From positions 8,131-72,130 of the forward strand of contig SZOS01000018.1 in assembly GCA_030263295.1 (NCBI GenBank): a DNA stretch of 64,000 bases, in the 5' to 3' direction. The notes beneath the pieces were generated by a model. That model saw only the letters and a list, made by a program, of their open reading frames with translations, had not been told where the DNA came from and did not search any database. This DNA is from Dokdonella_A sp014338185. Lineage in GTDB: Bacteria; Pseudomonadota; Gammaproteobacteria; Xanthomonadales; Rhodanobacteraceae. The stretch's first letter is position 1, and every line of letters starts with the position of its first letter. This document shows, in pieces, positions 8,507 to 15,204 of this stretch. Position numbers and translations under genes: made by a program.

Positions 8507-8947
8507 GTGTTGATATATGGCAAGACGCCACTATTTGATAAGTACGTGGCGAAAGATGTTGCGGCCATTTACCCTTGGTCTCTTTCAATTGTTGATTGTT
8601 ATTTCATATACAATGCATTTAAGGCATCGGCCGGAAGCAATAGTGTTTGCCTTATTAGATTATGGGATGACGATTGCAATAAGGAATTGCTTACATTAAG
8701 TAGTGCCTACGATTTATATGATGCGGACACCAAGGCTTATGGCTCTGAAGTAGTCATTCTTCATCCTGAGTCTAATTCGAGATGCTATTGGGATCCACAG
8801 GAGAGATTTGTTCTTGTTCTCGGGAGTGAAAGTTTCTTGAGCATCGCAAGGCCCTATCCAGTTGATATTGAGGAACATAGATACGCCGAGGAAATGGACT
8901 CGTCTGAGGAACTTGCGCATGTGTACAGCAGTTTGAGAAATCGATAG
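8507..8947 (+). CDS. Putative immunity protein for the Rhs C-terminal domain
   Basis: A 146-residue acidic protein that I do not recognise. It starts at a GTG two bases after the Rhs stop, with a strong AGGAGGG ribosome site at 8491-8497 inside the Rhs 3' end, so its translation is probably coupled. Base composition is much more AT-rich than the surrounding genome, as is the Rhs C-terminus. A small gene of foreign composition directly after an Rhs toxin-like end is normally the cognate immunity gene. That role is inferred from position only. No membrane segment or signal peptide is visible. Confidence 0.75.
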   Translation: MLIYGKTPLFDKYVAKDVAAIYPWSLSIVDCYFIYNAFKASAGSNSVCLIRLWDDDCNKELLTLSSAYDLYDADTKAYGSEVVILHPESNSRCYWDPQERFVLVLGSESFLSIARPYPVDIEEHRYAEEMDSSEELAHVYSSLRNR

Positions 8948-9052
8948 GCAGCTTCACTTACTCTGACGACGATTTAGTCAGACGCGTTGAAGCGCAAGGC
9001 TAGGGTCGAAGAACGGATCAGGGACACATGCGCACGTTTGAAAAAGCCAAGC

Positions 9053-9078
9053 AAAGCCCGGCCCCGCGCCGGGCTTTT
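9053..9078. terminator. Bidirectional intrinsic terminator
   Basis: A perfect 10-bp stem (AAAGCCCGGC at 9053-9062 with GCCGGGCTTT at 9068-9077) and a 5-nt loop, with T-rich sequence on both exits (TTTTCGTTT on plus, TTTGCTT on minus). It lies between the convergent immunity-like gene and the XRE regulator and can serve both. Confidence 0.9.
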
Positions 9079-9100
9079 CGTTTGGCGCATGCGCAAGCCG

Positions 9101-9454
9101 CTACAGATGCGCGGCGATGACCGAGTCCAGCACCTGGCTGATGGCGCGCTGCTTGGCTTTGGGCAGGGCTTCGATCTGCTGTAGCTGCTGCGCGATCTTC
9201 GGCTGCGGGCCGCGCTTGGCGGCGCTGCGCTTGCCGGTGCCGATCAAATCCTCGACGGCGACGCCGAACACCTGCGCGGCATGGGCGAGGGTCTCCACGC
9301 CGATGCGCACGGTGCCGCCCTCGTAGTGCGCCATCGTCTGTTGGGCCACGCCGAGGCGTTCGGCCATCTGAACCTGGGTGATGCCCTGTGCCTTGCGCTG
9401 TTCGGCGAGGCGTTGGCCCAGTTGGACGTAGAAGGAGCGGTCGGCGTCGGCCAT
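9101..9454 (-). CDS. XRE-family transcriptional regulator
   Basis: A 117-residue protein with a Cro/C1-type helix-turn-helix at about residues 8-62 (QLGQRLAEQRKAQGITQVQM, then VAQQTMAHYEGG) and a basic, Lys/Gln-rich tail. ATG 9454 was chosen because the conserved domain begins eight residues later. The frame also permits an ATG at 9490 or a TTG at 9520, and no clear Shine-Dalgarno decides between them. A palindrome at 9521-9537 overlaps a plus-strand promoter-like sequence and is the likely operator. The target is unknown; autoregulation is the simplest guess. Confidence 0.85.
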   Translation of the reverse strand: MADADRSFYVQLGQRLAEQRKAQGITQVQMAERLGVAQQTMAHYEGGTVRIGVETLAHAAQVFGVAVEDLIGTGKRSAAKRGPQPKIAQQLQQIEALPKAKQRAISQVLDSVIAAHL

Positions 9455-9513
9455 GGCCGTATCGGTGCGAGGGGAGTTGTCGGCAAGCATAGGCGCAGTT
9501 CCCGAATGGCGGG

Positions 9514-9541
9514 TTGACAATACCCGTTATCCGGGTACTCT
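9514..9541 (+). promoter_or_regulatory. Sigma70-like promoter overlapping the operator
   Basis: TTGACA at 9514-9519 and TACTCT at 9536-9541 with a 16-bp spacer. It points away from the XRE gene into a stretch that now contains only an IS scar, so the gene it once served may have been lost. Confidence 0.5.
9521..9537. promoter_or_regulatory. Palindromic operator candidate (TACCCG-N5-CGGGTA)
   Basis: A perfect 6-bp dyad with a 5-bp spacer lies in the spacer of the plus-strand promoter and immediately upstream of the XRE gene. Size and symmetry suit a dimeric HTH repressor. Confidence 0.6.
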
Positions 9542-9694
9542 GCGTGCGAGTTATTTTTAGCGCAACCCCCTTGACACCCAACTTCCGCACTTCGCTCCGA
9601 AATTCTCGCAAGTTTGGGCGTCGAAAGTCGCTGGAAGCCGCAAGAATGCTGGGTGCGGCTGGAAAACGGGGGTCGAAAACGGGGGTCAGAGTCG

Positions 9695-9796
9695 ACTTTC
9701 CAGCGCCCTCAAGCGCTTGGCATCGGGCACGTCCATCCCGCCGAACTTGCGCCGCCACAGGTAGAACGAGGCGTCGCTGAAACCGTGCTTGCGGCA
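9695..9796 (-). pseudogene. IS3-family OrfA remnant
   Basis: The minus strand reads CRKHGFSDASFYLWRRKF, then GGMDVPDAKRLRALE, the well-known second helix and linker of IS3-family (IS407/IS1404-like) OrfA. N-terminal and downstream parts are absent. The rest of 9455-10018 has no gene; two copies of GAAAACGGGGGTC occur at 9662-9686. Confidence 0.8.
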
Positions 9797-10018
9797 TGGC
9801 GGACTCTAGTGAAGTCGGACTGGCACTGAAAACGGGGGGCAGGTCAGTCGCGCTGGCGCGGGGCCTGTCGTGTTGCCTCGCGGCTATCGCCGCATCGTCT
9901 CAAAGGGCAGTTACACAGTTCAATTTACAGACTCTGACCGGCCCACCCCGGACATCGATCGGTGCGCGCGCCAGGCACGCGCTACGATGGTCCGCCTTTG
10001 ACCGAGAAGGCACCATGG

Positions 10019-10040
10019 CCTTCACACGATGCGTGGCTCC
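10019..10040 (+). repeat. Right copy of 22-bp direct repeat (murB 3' end)
   Basis: Identical to 4235-4256. It spans the murB stop codon and its last five sense codons, plus three bases beyond. Keeping the murB reading frame intact is what would be expected if an element integrated at this site. Confidence 0.7.
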
Positions 10041-11062
10041 GGCTCCAGCACCACGCCAAAGCGTGCTTGCACCGCGGCGCGCACGCGCTCGGCCAAGGCC
10101 CACAGCTGGGCGCCGCTGGCGTTGCCGTGGTTGACCAGCACCAACGCATGCTGCTGCGACACCGCGGCATCACCCTCGCGCAGTCCCTTGCCGCCGGCCT
10201 GTTCGACCAGCCATGCCGCCGACAGCTTGGCCAGGCCGTGGTGGTCGGGCCAGCATGGCAGGCCCGGATGGCGCGCGCACAGCGCGCGGGCGGCGTCGGT
10301 GGCGAGCAGTGGATTCTTGAAGAAGCTGCCTGCGTTGCCGAGCACGGCCGGGTCGGGCAGCTTGCGCGTGCGCAGGCGCATGACCGCCTCGGCCACCTGC
10401 GCTGCGCTTGGGTCGCGCACGCCCATCGCGGCCAGTTCCTCGCCCACGCCCGCGTAGTCGGTGCGCAGTACGCGCTGGCGCGGCAGCGCAAGACGCACCG
10501 CCACGACGATCCAGCGTTCCACCTCGCGCTTGAACAGTGAATCGCGATAGCCGAAGGCGCATTGCGCGGCGGTGAGCGTCACCAGCCGCCCCGTGTCACG
10601 GTCCCAGGCCTCGACCGCGACGATGAACTCGGCCACTTCCACGCCGTAGGCGCCGATGTTCTGGATCGGTGCGGCACCGACCGTGCCCGGGATCAGCGCG
10701 AGGTTCTCCAGGCCGCGGCAGCCCTTGGCCAGCGACCACAGCACGAAGTCATGCCAGCGCTCGCCAGCGGCGACGCGCAGCTGCAGGCGCGCGCCGTCGT
10801 CGTCGAGCACCTCGATGCCGCGCGTGTCGAGGCTGAGCACCACGCCGGGCCAATCGCGCGTGAACAGGATGTTGCTGCCCGCGCCGAGCACGAGCGGCGC
10901 CTGCGTCCTGAAGCGCGCGAACGCCATCAGTTCGGCCAGCGCCTCGGCGCGCCGCACTTCGACCAGCAGTGCCGCGCGTGCCTCGACGCCAAAGCTGTTG
11001 CGTGTGCGCAGCGAGGCGTTCTCGGCGATCGTGTAGGCGGCGCCGTGCGCGTGGTTGTTCAC
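10022..11062 (-). CDS. murB: UDP-N-acetylenolpyruvoylglucosamine reductase (MurB, type I)
   Basis: Reduces enolpyruvyl-UDP-GlcNAc to UDP-MurNAc with NADPH and FAD, in the cytoplasm, for peptidoglycan synthesis. FAD-domain motifs are visible (NSFGVEARA near residue 20, LGAGSNILF near 55, IPGTVGAAPIQNIGAYG near 120), as is YRDSLFK with the substrate Tyr. The general-acid Ser is in GNAGSFFKNP near residue 235. The 346-residue length fits type I enzymes. The GTG at 11062 was chosen because it forms a GTGA overlap with the pyrD stop, so the two are translationally coupled. The 3' end carries the 22-bp repeat that recurs at 4235. Confidence 0.95.
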   Translation of the reverse strand: MNNHAHGAAYTIAENASLRTRNSFGVEARAALLVEVRRAEALAELMAFARFRTQAPLVLGAGSNILFTRDWPGVVLSLDTRGIEVLDDDGARLQLRVAAGERWHDFVLWSLAKGCRGLENLALIPGTVGAAPIQNIGAYGVEVAEFIVAVEAWDRDTGRLVTLTAAQCAFGYRDSLFKREVERWIVVAVRLALPRQRVLRTDYAGVGEELAAMGVRDPSAAQVAEAVMRLRTRKLPDPAVLGNAGSFFKNPLLATDAARALCARHPGLPCWPDHHGLAKLSAAWLVEQAGGKGLREGDAAVSQQHALVLVNHGNASGAQLWALAERVRAAVQARFGVVLEPEPRIV

Positions 11063-12093
11063 GGACTTGTTCCGGCTGCGTGTGCGGCGATCGCGTCGAT
11101 GCACTCCCCGATCAGGCGTGGGCCGCGGTACACCAGGCCGCTGTAGACCTGCACGAGGCTCGCGCCTGCGTGGAGCTTGGCCAGCGCATCGGCGCCGCCG
11201 AGGATGCCACCGACGCCGACCAGAGCGATGCGCCCGCCCAGGCGCTGCGCCATGGCCCGCAGCACGGCGGTCGAGCCTGCGAGCAGCGGATGGCCCGACA
11301 GCCCGCCGCTTTCGCCGGCCAGCGGATGGCCCGCCACCGCATCGCGCGCGAGCGTGGTGTTGGTGCAGATGAGGCCGTCGATGCCGGTGGCGATGGCCAC
11401 GTCGGCGATGGCGTCGAGTTCGGGCGCGCCCAGGTCGGGCGCGATCTTGAGCAGCATCGGCTTGCGCGCGCCATGCAGCGCGGCCAGGCGTTCCTGTGCC
11501 TCGCGCAGCGTGCCGATCAGGCGGCGCAGCGGGTCCTGCTGTTGCAGCTCGCGCAGGCCCTGGGTATTGGGCGAGGAAATGTTGATCGTGATGTAGCTGG
11601 CGCGCGCATACACGCGTTCGAGGCAGTACAGGTAATCGTCCACCGCGCGCTCGTTGGGCGTGTCCTTGTTCTTGCCGATGTTGATGCCGAGCGGCCCGGC
11701 AAAGCGCGCGCGTTCCACGTTGCGCACCAGCGCATCCACGCCCGCGTTGTTGAATCCGAAGCGGTTGATGATGGCCGCGTGCTCGGGCAGGCGGAACAGG
11801 CGCGGGCGCGGATTGCCCGCTTGCGCGCGCGGCGTGGTGGTACCGACCTCGATGAAGCCGAAGCCGAGCGCGGCGAGCGCATCCACGTGCGCGCCATCCT
11901 TGTCCAGCCCTGCGGCCAGGCCGACCGGATTGGCGAACTCGAGGCCGAACACGCGCAGCGGCATGGGCGCGCGGCGGCCGCCAAGCAGCGCGCTCGTGCC
12001 ACAGCGCCAGGCCAGTTCGAGCGCGCGCAGCGCGAGGTCGTGGGCACGCTCGGCGTCGAGGCGGAACAGCAAGGGGCGGGCGAGGGCATACAT
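11059..12093 (-). CDS. pyrD: Dihydroorotate dehydrogenase (quinone), class 2
   Basis: Oxidises dihydroorotate to orotate and passes electrons to ubiquinone at the inner membrane, in pyrimidine synthesis. The 344 residues and the N-terminal amphipathic helix (MYALARPLLFRLDAERAH) are typical of class 2. FMN-site segments are clear: GLAAGLDKDGAH, FGFIEVGTTTPR, NRFGFNNAG, NISSPNT (with the catalytic Ser), and GVGGILGG. ATG 12093 is at the start of the conserved N-terminal helix. It overlaps murB by four bases. Confidence 0.96.
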   Translation of the reverse strand: MYALARPLLFRLDAERAHDLALRALELAWRCGTSALLGGRRAPMPLRVFGLEFANPVGLAAGLDKDGAHVDALAALGFGFIEVGTTTPRAQAGNPRPRLFRLPEHAAIINRFGFNNAGVDALVRNVERARFAGPLGINIGKNKDTPNERAVDDYLYCLERVYARASYITINISSPNTQGLRELQQQDPLRRLIGTLREAQERLAALHGARKPMLLKIAPDLGAPELDAIADVAIATGIDGLICTNTTLARDAVAGHPLAGESGGLSGHPLLAGSTAVLRAMAQRLGGRIALVGVGGILGGADALAKLHAGASLVQVYSGLVYRGPRLIGECIDAIAAHAAGTSP

Positions 12094-12179
12094 CGCGTGG
12101 TGGCCGGTGTCAGCGGGTGCGCGGGGCGCGCGCGGCACGCGCGGCAAGCGTGCGCGTGGACCTCATCGCGGTGCGGGCA

Positions 12180-12473
12180 TCAGTGCGCGCCCGCGGCGAG
12201 GAACGCCAGCCCACCCAGGAACAGGAACACGAACACGATCGCCAGCGCGATCAGTGCGATCTGTACCCAGCCGAGGATGAGCCCGGCCAGCGCCATGCCA
12301 CTGCCTTCGAGCGTGCCCGGCGCCGCGTTGCGGATCTCGCTGCGCGCAAGGTGGCCGCAGATGATCGCGACGAGGGCGCCGATGAACGGCAGCACGAACC
12401 AGCACACGATGCCGAAAATGAGGCTGATGATCGCCAATGTGCTCGTCTGTGGCGCCGGGGCGGGAACGTTCAT
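12180..12473 (-). CDS. Small DUF4190-type membrane protein
   Basis: A 97-residue protein with a Pro-rich start and two to three hydrophobic helices (SLIFGIVCWFVLPFIGALVA, then a second at the end). The RSEIRN-GTLEGSGMALAGLILGW arrangement is typical of DUF4190 proteins, which have no known function. ATG 12473 precedes the domain. A 24-bp perfect palindrome lies upstream at 12529-12552. Confidence 0.85.
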   Translation of the reverse strand: MNVPAPAPQTSTLAIISLIFGIVCWFVLPFIGALVAIICGHLARSEIRNAAPGTLEGSGMALAGLILGWVQIALIALAIVFVFLFLGGLAFLAAGAH

Positions 12474-12528
12474 GCGCGCGGGTCCTTGGGCGTGACTGGG
12501 CCTGGGTGGCAAGGGTAGTGGCAGGGCC

Positions 12529-12552
12529 GCATGCGTTCAATTGAACGCATGC
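12529..12552. promoter_or_regulatory. 24-bp perfect palindrome
   Basis: Twelve bases (GCATGCGTTCAA) followed by their exact reverse complement, with no spacer. It sits in the 113-bp gap between the aldehyde dehydrogenase stop and the DUF4190 start. It may be an operator, or, read as RNA, a hairpin at the dehydrogenase transcript end; there is no T-run. Confidence 0.6.
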
Positions 12553-12586
12553 CGGCCGCGCCGCGGCGCGCACGCTGATGCGCGCT

Positions 12587-14119
12587 TCAGAACTCGAACT
12601 TGATGCCCTGGGCGAGCGGCAGCGCGTCGGAGTAGTTGATGGTGTTGGTCTGGCGCCGCATGTAGGCCTGCCATGCGGTCGAACCCGACTCGCGACCGCC
12701 GCCGGTCTCCTTCTCGCCACCGAACGCACCGCCGATCTCGGCGCCCGAGGTACCGATGTTGACGTTGGCGATGCCGCAGTCGGAACCGCTGGCGGCGAGG
12801 AATGCCTCGGCGGCCTTGAGGTTCTGGGTGAAGATCGCCGATGACAGGCCCTGCGGCACGTCGTTCTGCATCGCAATCGCCTCATCCAGCGTCTTGAACC
12901 TGAGCACGTACAGGATCGGCGCGAACGTCTCGGTCTGCACCACCGGGTCGGAATTGCGCAAGCCCGTGACGATGGTGGGCAGCACGAAGTTGCCCTTGCC
13001 CTCGATCGCCGCGCCACCGCTGGCGATGGTGCCGCCGGCGGCCTTGGCCTGCTCGATCGCGGCAAGGTAGGCCGCCACCGCATCGCGGCTGTTGAGCGGG
13101 CCCATGAGGTTGTCGGGATTGGTGGGGTCGCCGATCTTCTTCTCGACCTGCTTGTAGGCGGCCACGAGCTTGCCCAGTACCTCGTCGTGGATCGATTCGT
13201 GCACGATGAGGCGGCGCGTGGTGGTGCAGCGCTGGCCGGCGGTGCCGACCGCGCCGAACACGATCGCGGGAATCGCCAGCTTGAGGTCGGCGCTCGCGTC
13301 GACGATGATCGCGTTGTTGCCGCCCAGTTCGAGCAGGCTGCGGCCCATGCGCCGCGCCACGCGCTCGCCGACGAGGCGCCCGACCCGGGTCGAGCCGGTG
13401 AAGCTCACCAGCGCGATGCGGCGGTCGTCGACGAAGGTCTGGGCCAGCTCGGTGCCGGCGTCGTTGAACAGGAAGAACAGGTCGGGGAAGCCGCCCGCCT
13501 TGAGCGCGTCGTTGCAGATGCGCAGCGCCGCCACGGCCGACAGCGGCACCTTGGGCGAGGGCTTCCAGATCGAGATGTCACCGCACACGGCCGCGATGAA
13601 GCTGTTCCACGCCCACACCGCGACCGGGAAGTTGAAGGCCGAGATGATGCCGACCAGGCCGAGCGGGTGCCATTGCTCGTACATGCGGTGGCCGGGCCGC
13701 TCCGAGTGCATGGTCAGGCCGTACAGCTGGCGCGACAGGCCGACCGCGAAATCGCCGATGTCGATCATCTCCTGCACTTCGCCGTCGCCCTCGGGCTTGG
13801 ACTTGCCCATTTCCAGCGCGACCAGCGATCCCAGCGCATCCTTGTGGCGGCGCAAGGCGTCGGCGCACAGGCGGATCGCCTCGCCGCGGCGCGGTGCCGG
13901 CGTGCTGCGCCAGGTGGCAAATGCCTGCTGGGCGCGCTGCAGGATCGTCTCGTAGTCGCTCTCGCTGGAGGCGTGTACGCGCGCGATCACCTCGTTGGTG
14001 GTTGGGTTGACCGGCTGCAGCAGGCCGGCATCGGTGGTGGTGGACCACTCGCCGTGGCCGAGGTAGGTGCCGGAATTGTCTTGGGCGAGGCCGAGGGCGC
14101 TGAGGATCTGGCTGGACAT
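12587..14119 (-). CDS. amaB: ALDH7-family aldehyde dehydrogenase (aminoadipate-semialdehyde type)
   Basis: A 510-residue NAD-dependent aldehyde dehydrogenase. Family motifs include FNFPVAVWAWN, FTGSTRVG (Rossmann turn), LELGGNNAI with the general-base Glu, and GTAGQRCTTTRRL with the catalytic Cys. The ELGGNN and QRCTT signatures are those of ALDH7/antiquitin, which oxidises alpha-aminoadipate semialdehyde/piperideine-6-carboxylate in lysine catabolism. ATG 14119 has GGAG upstream and matches the family start. The subfamily is confident; the substrate is inferred. No other lysine-degradation gene is adjacent. Confidence 0.92.
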   Translation of the reverse strand: MSSQILSALGLAQDNSGTYLGHGEWSTTTDAGLLQPVNPTTNEVIARVHASSESDYETILQRAQQAFATWRSTPAPRRGEAIRLCADALRRHKDALGSLVALEMGKSKPEGDGEVQEMIDIGDFAVGLSRQLYGLTMHSERPGHRMYEQWHPLGLVGIISAFNFPVAVWAWNSFIAAVCGDISIWKPSPKVPLSAVAALRICNDALKAGGFPDLFFLFNDAGTELAQTFVDDRRIALVSFTGSTRVGRLVGERVARRMGRSLLELGGNNAIIVDASADLKLAIPAIVFGAVGTAGQRCTTTRRLIVHESIHDEVLGKLVAAYKQVEKKIGDPTNPDNLMGPLNSRDAVAAYLAAIEQAKAAGGTIASGGAAIEGKGNFVLPTIVTGLRNSDPVVQTETFAPILYVLRFKTLDEAIAMQNDVPQGLSSAIFTQNLKAAEAFLAASGSDCGIANVNIGTSGAEIGGAFGGEKETGGGRESGSTAWQAYMRRQTNTINYSDALPLAQGIKFEF

Positions 14120-14301
14120 GGGGACTCCGCAAGCAGGCAGGGCGCGGGGTGCGCGCCGGAAAACGTGAAATTGTAGCAGGCGCACGCGCCGCACCGCTGC
14201 AGATGCGGGCGCCGCGGCGTGGTTGCAATCGCGTGCCGCCCGCATGTCGGCCCACCTGCAGCGGCGCCGGGCGTGGGTTCGTTGCTAGACTTCGCCTGCT
14301 C

Positions 14302-14378
14302 GGCCCCGTAGCTCAGCTGGATAGAGCGCGCCCCTCCTAAGGGCGAGGTCACAGGTTCGAATCCTGTCGGGGTCGCCA
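14302..14378 (+). tRNA. tRNA-Arg (anticodon CCT)
   Basis: A complete cloverleaf: acceptor GGCCCCG paired with CGGGGTC, D-arm GCTC/GAGC, anticodon stem CGCCC/GGGCG with loop CTCCTAA, T-arm ACAGG/CCTGT with TTCGAAT, discriminator G and encoded CCA. It reads AGG codons. TAGACT at 14286-14291 may be the -10 element. Confidence 0.97.
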
Positions 14379-14421
14379 CCTCCGGCCGCCGCGTGCGGCG
14401 TTCCCCGGTGCGGGCCCTGCG

Positions 14422-15204
14422 ATGCTCCATGGCAAGAAAATCGTCGTCGTGATGCCCGCCTACCACGCGGAGAAGACGCTGGCCGAGTGCCATGCGGCGA
14501 TTCCGCACGACATCGTCGACGAGGTGCTGCTGGTCGACGACGCCAGTGACGACGCCACGGTGGCGGTGGCGCGGCAGCTGGGCATCCGCACGCACCGCCA
14601 TGCGGTCAATCGCGGCTACGGCGGCAACCAGAAGACCTGCTACGCGCTGGCGCTGGCGGCCGATGCCGACATCGTGGTGATGCTGCATCCGGACTACCAA
14701 TACGAGCCGCGCCTGATCACCGCGATGGCCGCGATGATCGCCTCGGGCGTGTATGACGTGGTGTTCGGCTCGCGCATCCTCGGCAACACCGCGATCGCGG
14801 GCGGCATGCCGCGCTACAAGTACGTGTTCAACCGCATGTTGACCGCGTTCGAGAACCTCGTGATCGGCTCCAAGCTCTCGGAGTTCCATTCCGGCTACCG
14901 CGCGTTCTCGCGCGAGGTGCTGCTGGCGCTGCCGCTCGCGGTCAATTCCGACGATTTCGTGTTCGACAACCAGATGCTGGTGCAGGCGCATGCATTCGGC
15001 CAGCGCATCGGCGAGATCTCCTGTCCCACGCGCTACTTTCCCGAGGCGAGCCAGATCAATTTCCGCCGCTCGGTGGTCTACGGCCTGGGCGTGCTGCGCA
15101 CCGCGCTGAGCTATCGGCTGTGGAAGTGGGGCTGGCGGCGTTCGCGGCTGTTTTCCACGGCGGCGTGCGACCGCCTGCAGGCGGGCCGGGTCGATGCAGC
15201 CTGA
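14422..15204 (+). CDS. Family 2 glycosyltransferase
   Basis: A 260-residue GT2 enzyme of the dolichyl-phosphate-mannose/glucose-synthase-like type. It has VVVMPAYHAEKTL at the start, LLVDDASDDAT (nucleotide site), NRGYGGNQKTC, HPDYQY in place of the usual DxD, and FHSGYRAFSREVL. There are no transmembrane helices, so it probably works at the inner face of the membrane. It overlaps the next gene by 11 bases, and that gene encodes a polytopic mannosyltransferase-like protein. The pair probably makes and uses a polyprenyl-linked sugar; that link is inference. Confidence 0.9.
   Translation: MLHGKKIVVVMPAYHAEKTLAECHAAIPHDIVDEVLLVDDASDDATVAVARQLGIRTHRHAVNRGYGGNQKTCYALALAADADIVVMLHPDYQYEPRLITAMAAMIASGVYDVVFGSRILGNTAIAGGMPRYKYVFNRMLTAFENLVIGSKLSEFHSGYRAFSREVLLALPLAVNSDDFVFDNQMLVQAHAFGQRIGEISCPTRYFPEASQINFRRSVVYGLGVLRTALSYRLWKWGWRRSRLFSTAACDRLQAGRVDAA

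Larger units (their letters stand above)
4257..10018. mobile_element. Putative genomic island inserted at the murB 3' end
   Basis: A 5.8-kb block between two 22-bp direct repeats. It contains the LRR protein gene, two transposase remnants, a truncated Rhs gene with an AT-rich toxin/immunity-like end, and an XRE regulator. The 8.2-8.95 kb part is visibly poorer in GC than the flanking housekeeping genes. No integrase, excisionase or replication gene is present, so if this is an element it is degenerate or mobilised in trans. The boundaries are inferred from the repeat only. Confidence 0.5.

Noticed and set aside
9018..9797. A 259-residue minus-strand frame overlapping the XRE gene and the IS scar
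   Set aside because: It is out of frame with both recognised proteins and has shadow-type composition.
14379..14421. A terminator between tRNA-Arg and the glycosyltransferase gene
   Set aside because: The GCCGC/GCGGC inverted repeat leaves too small a loop and has no T-run; co-transcription cannot be excluded.
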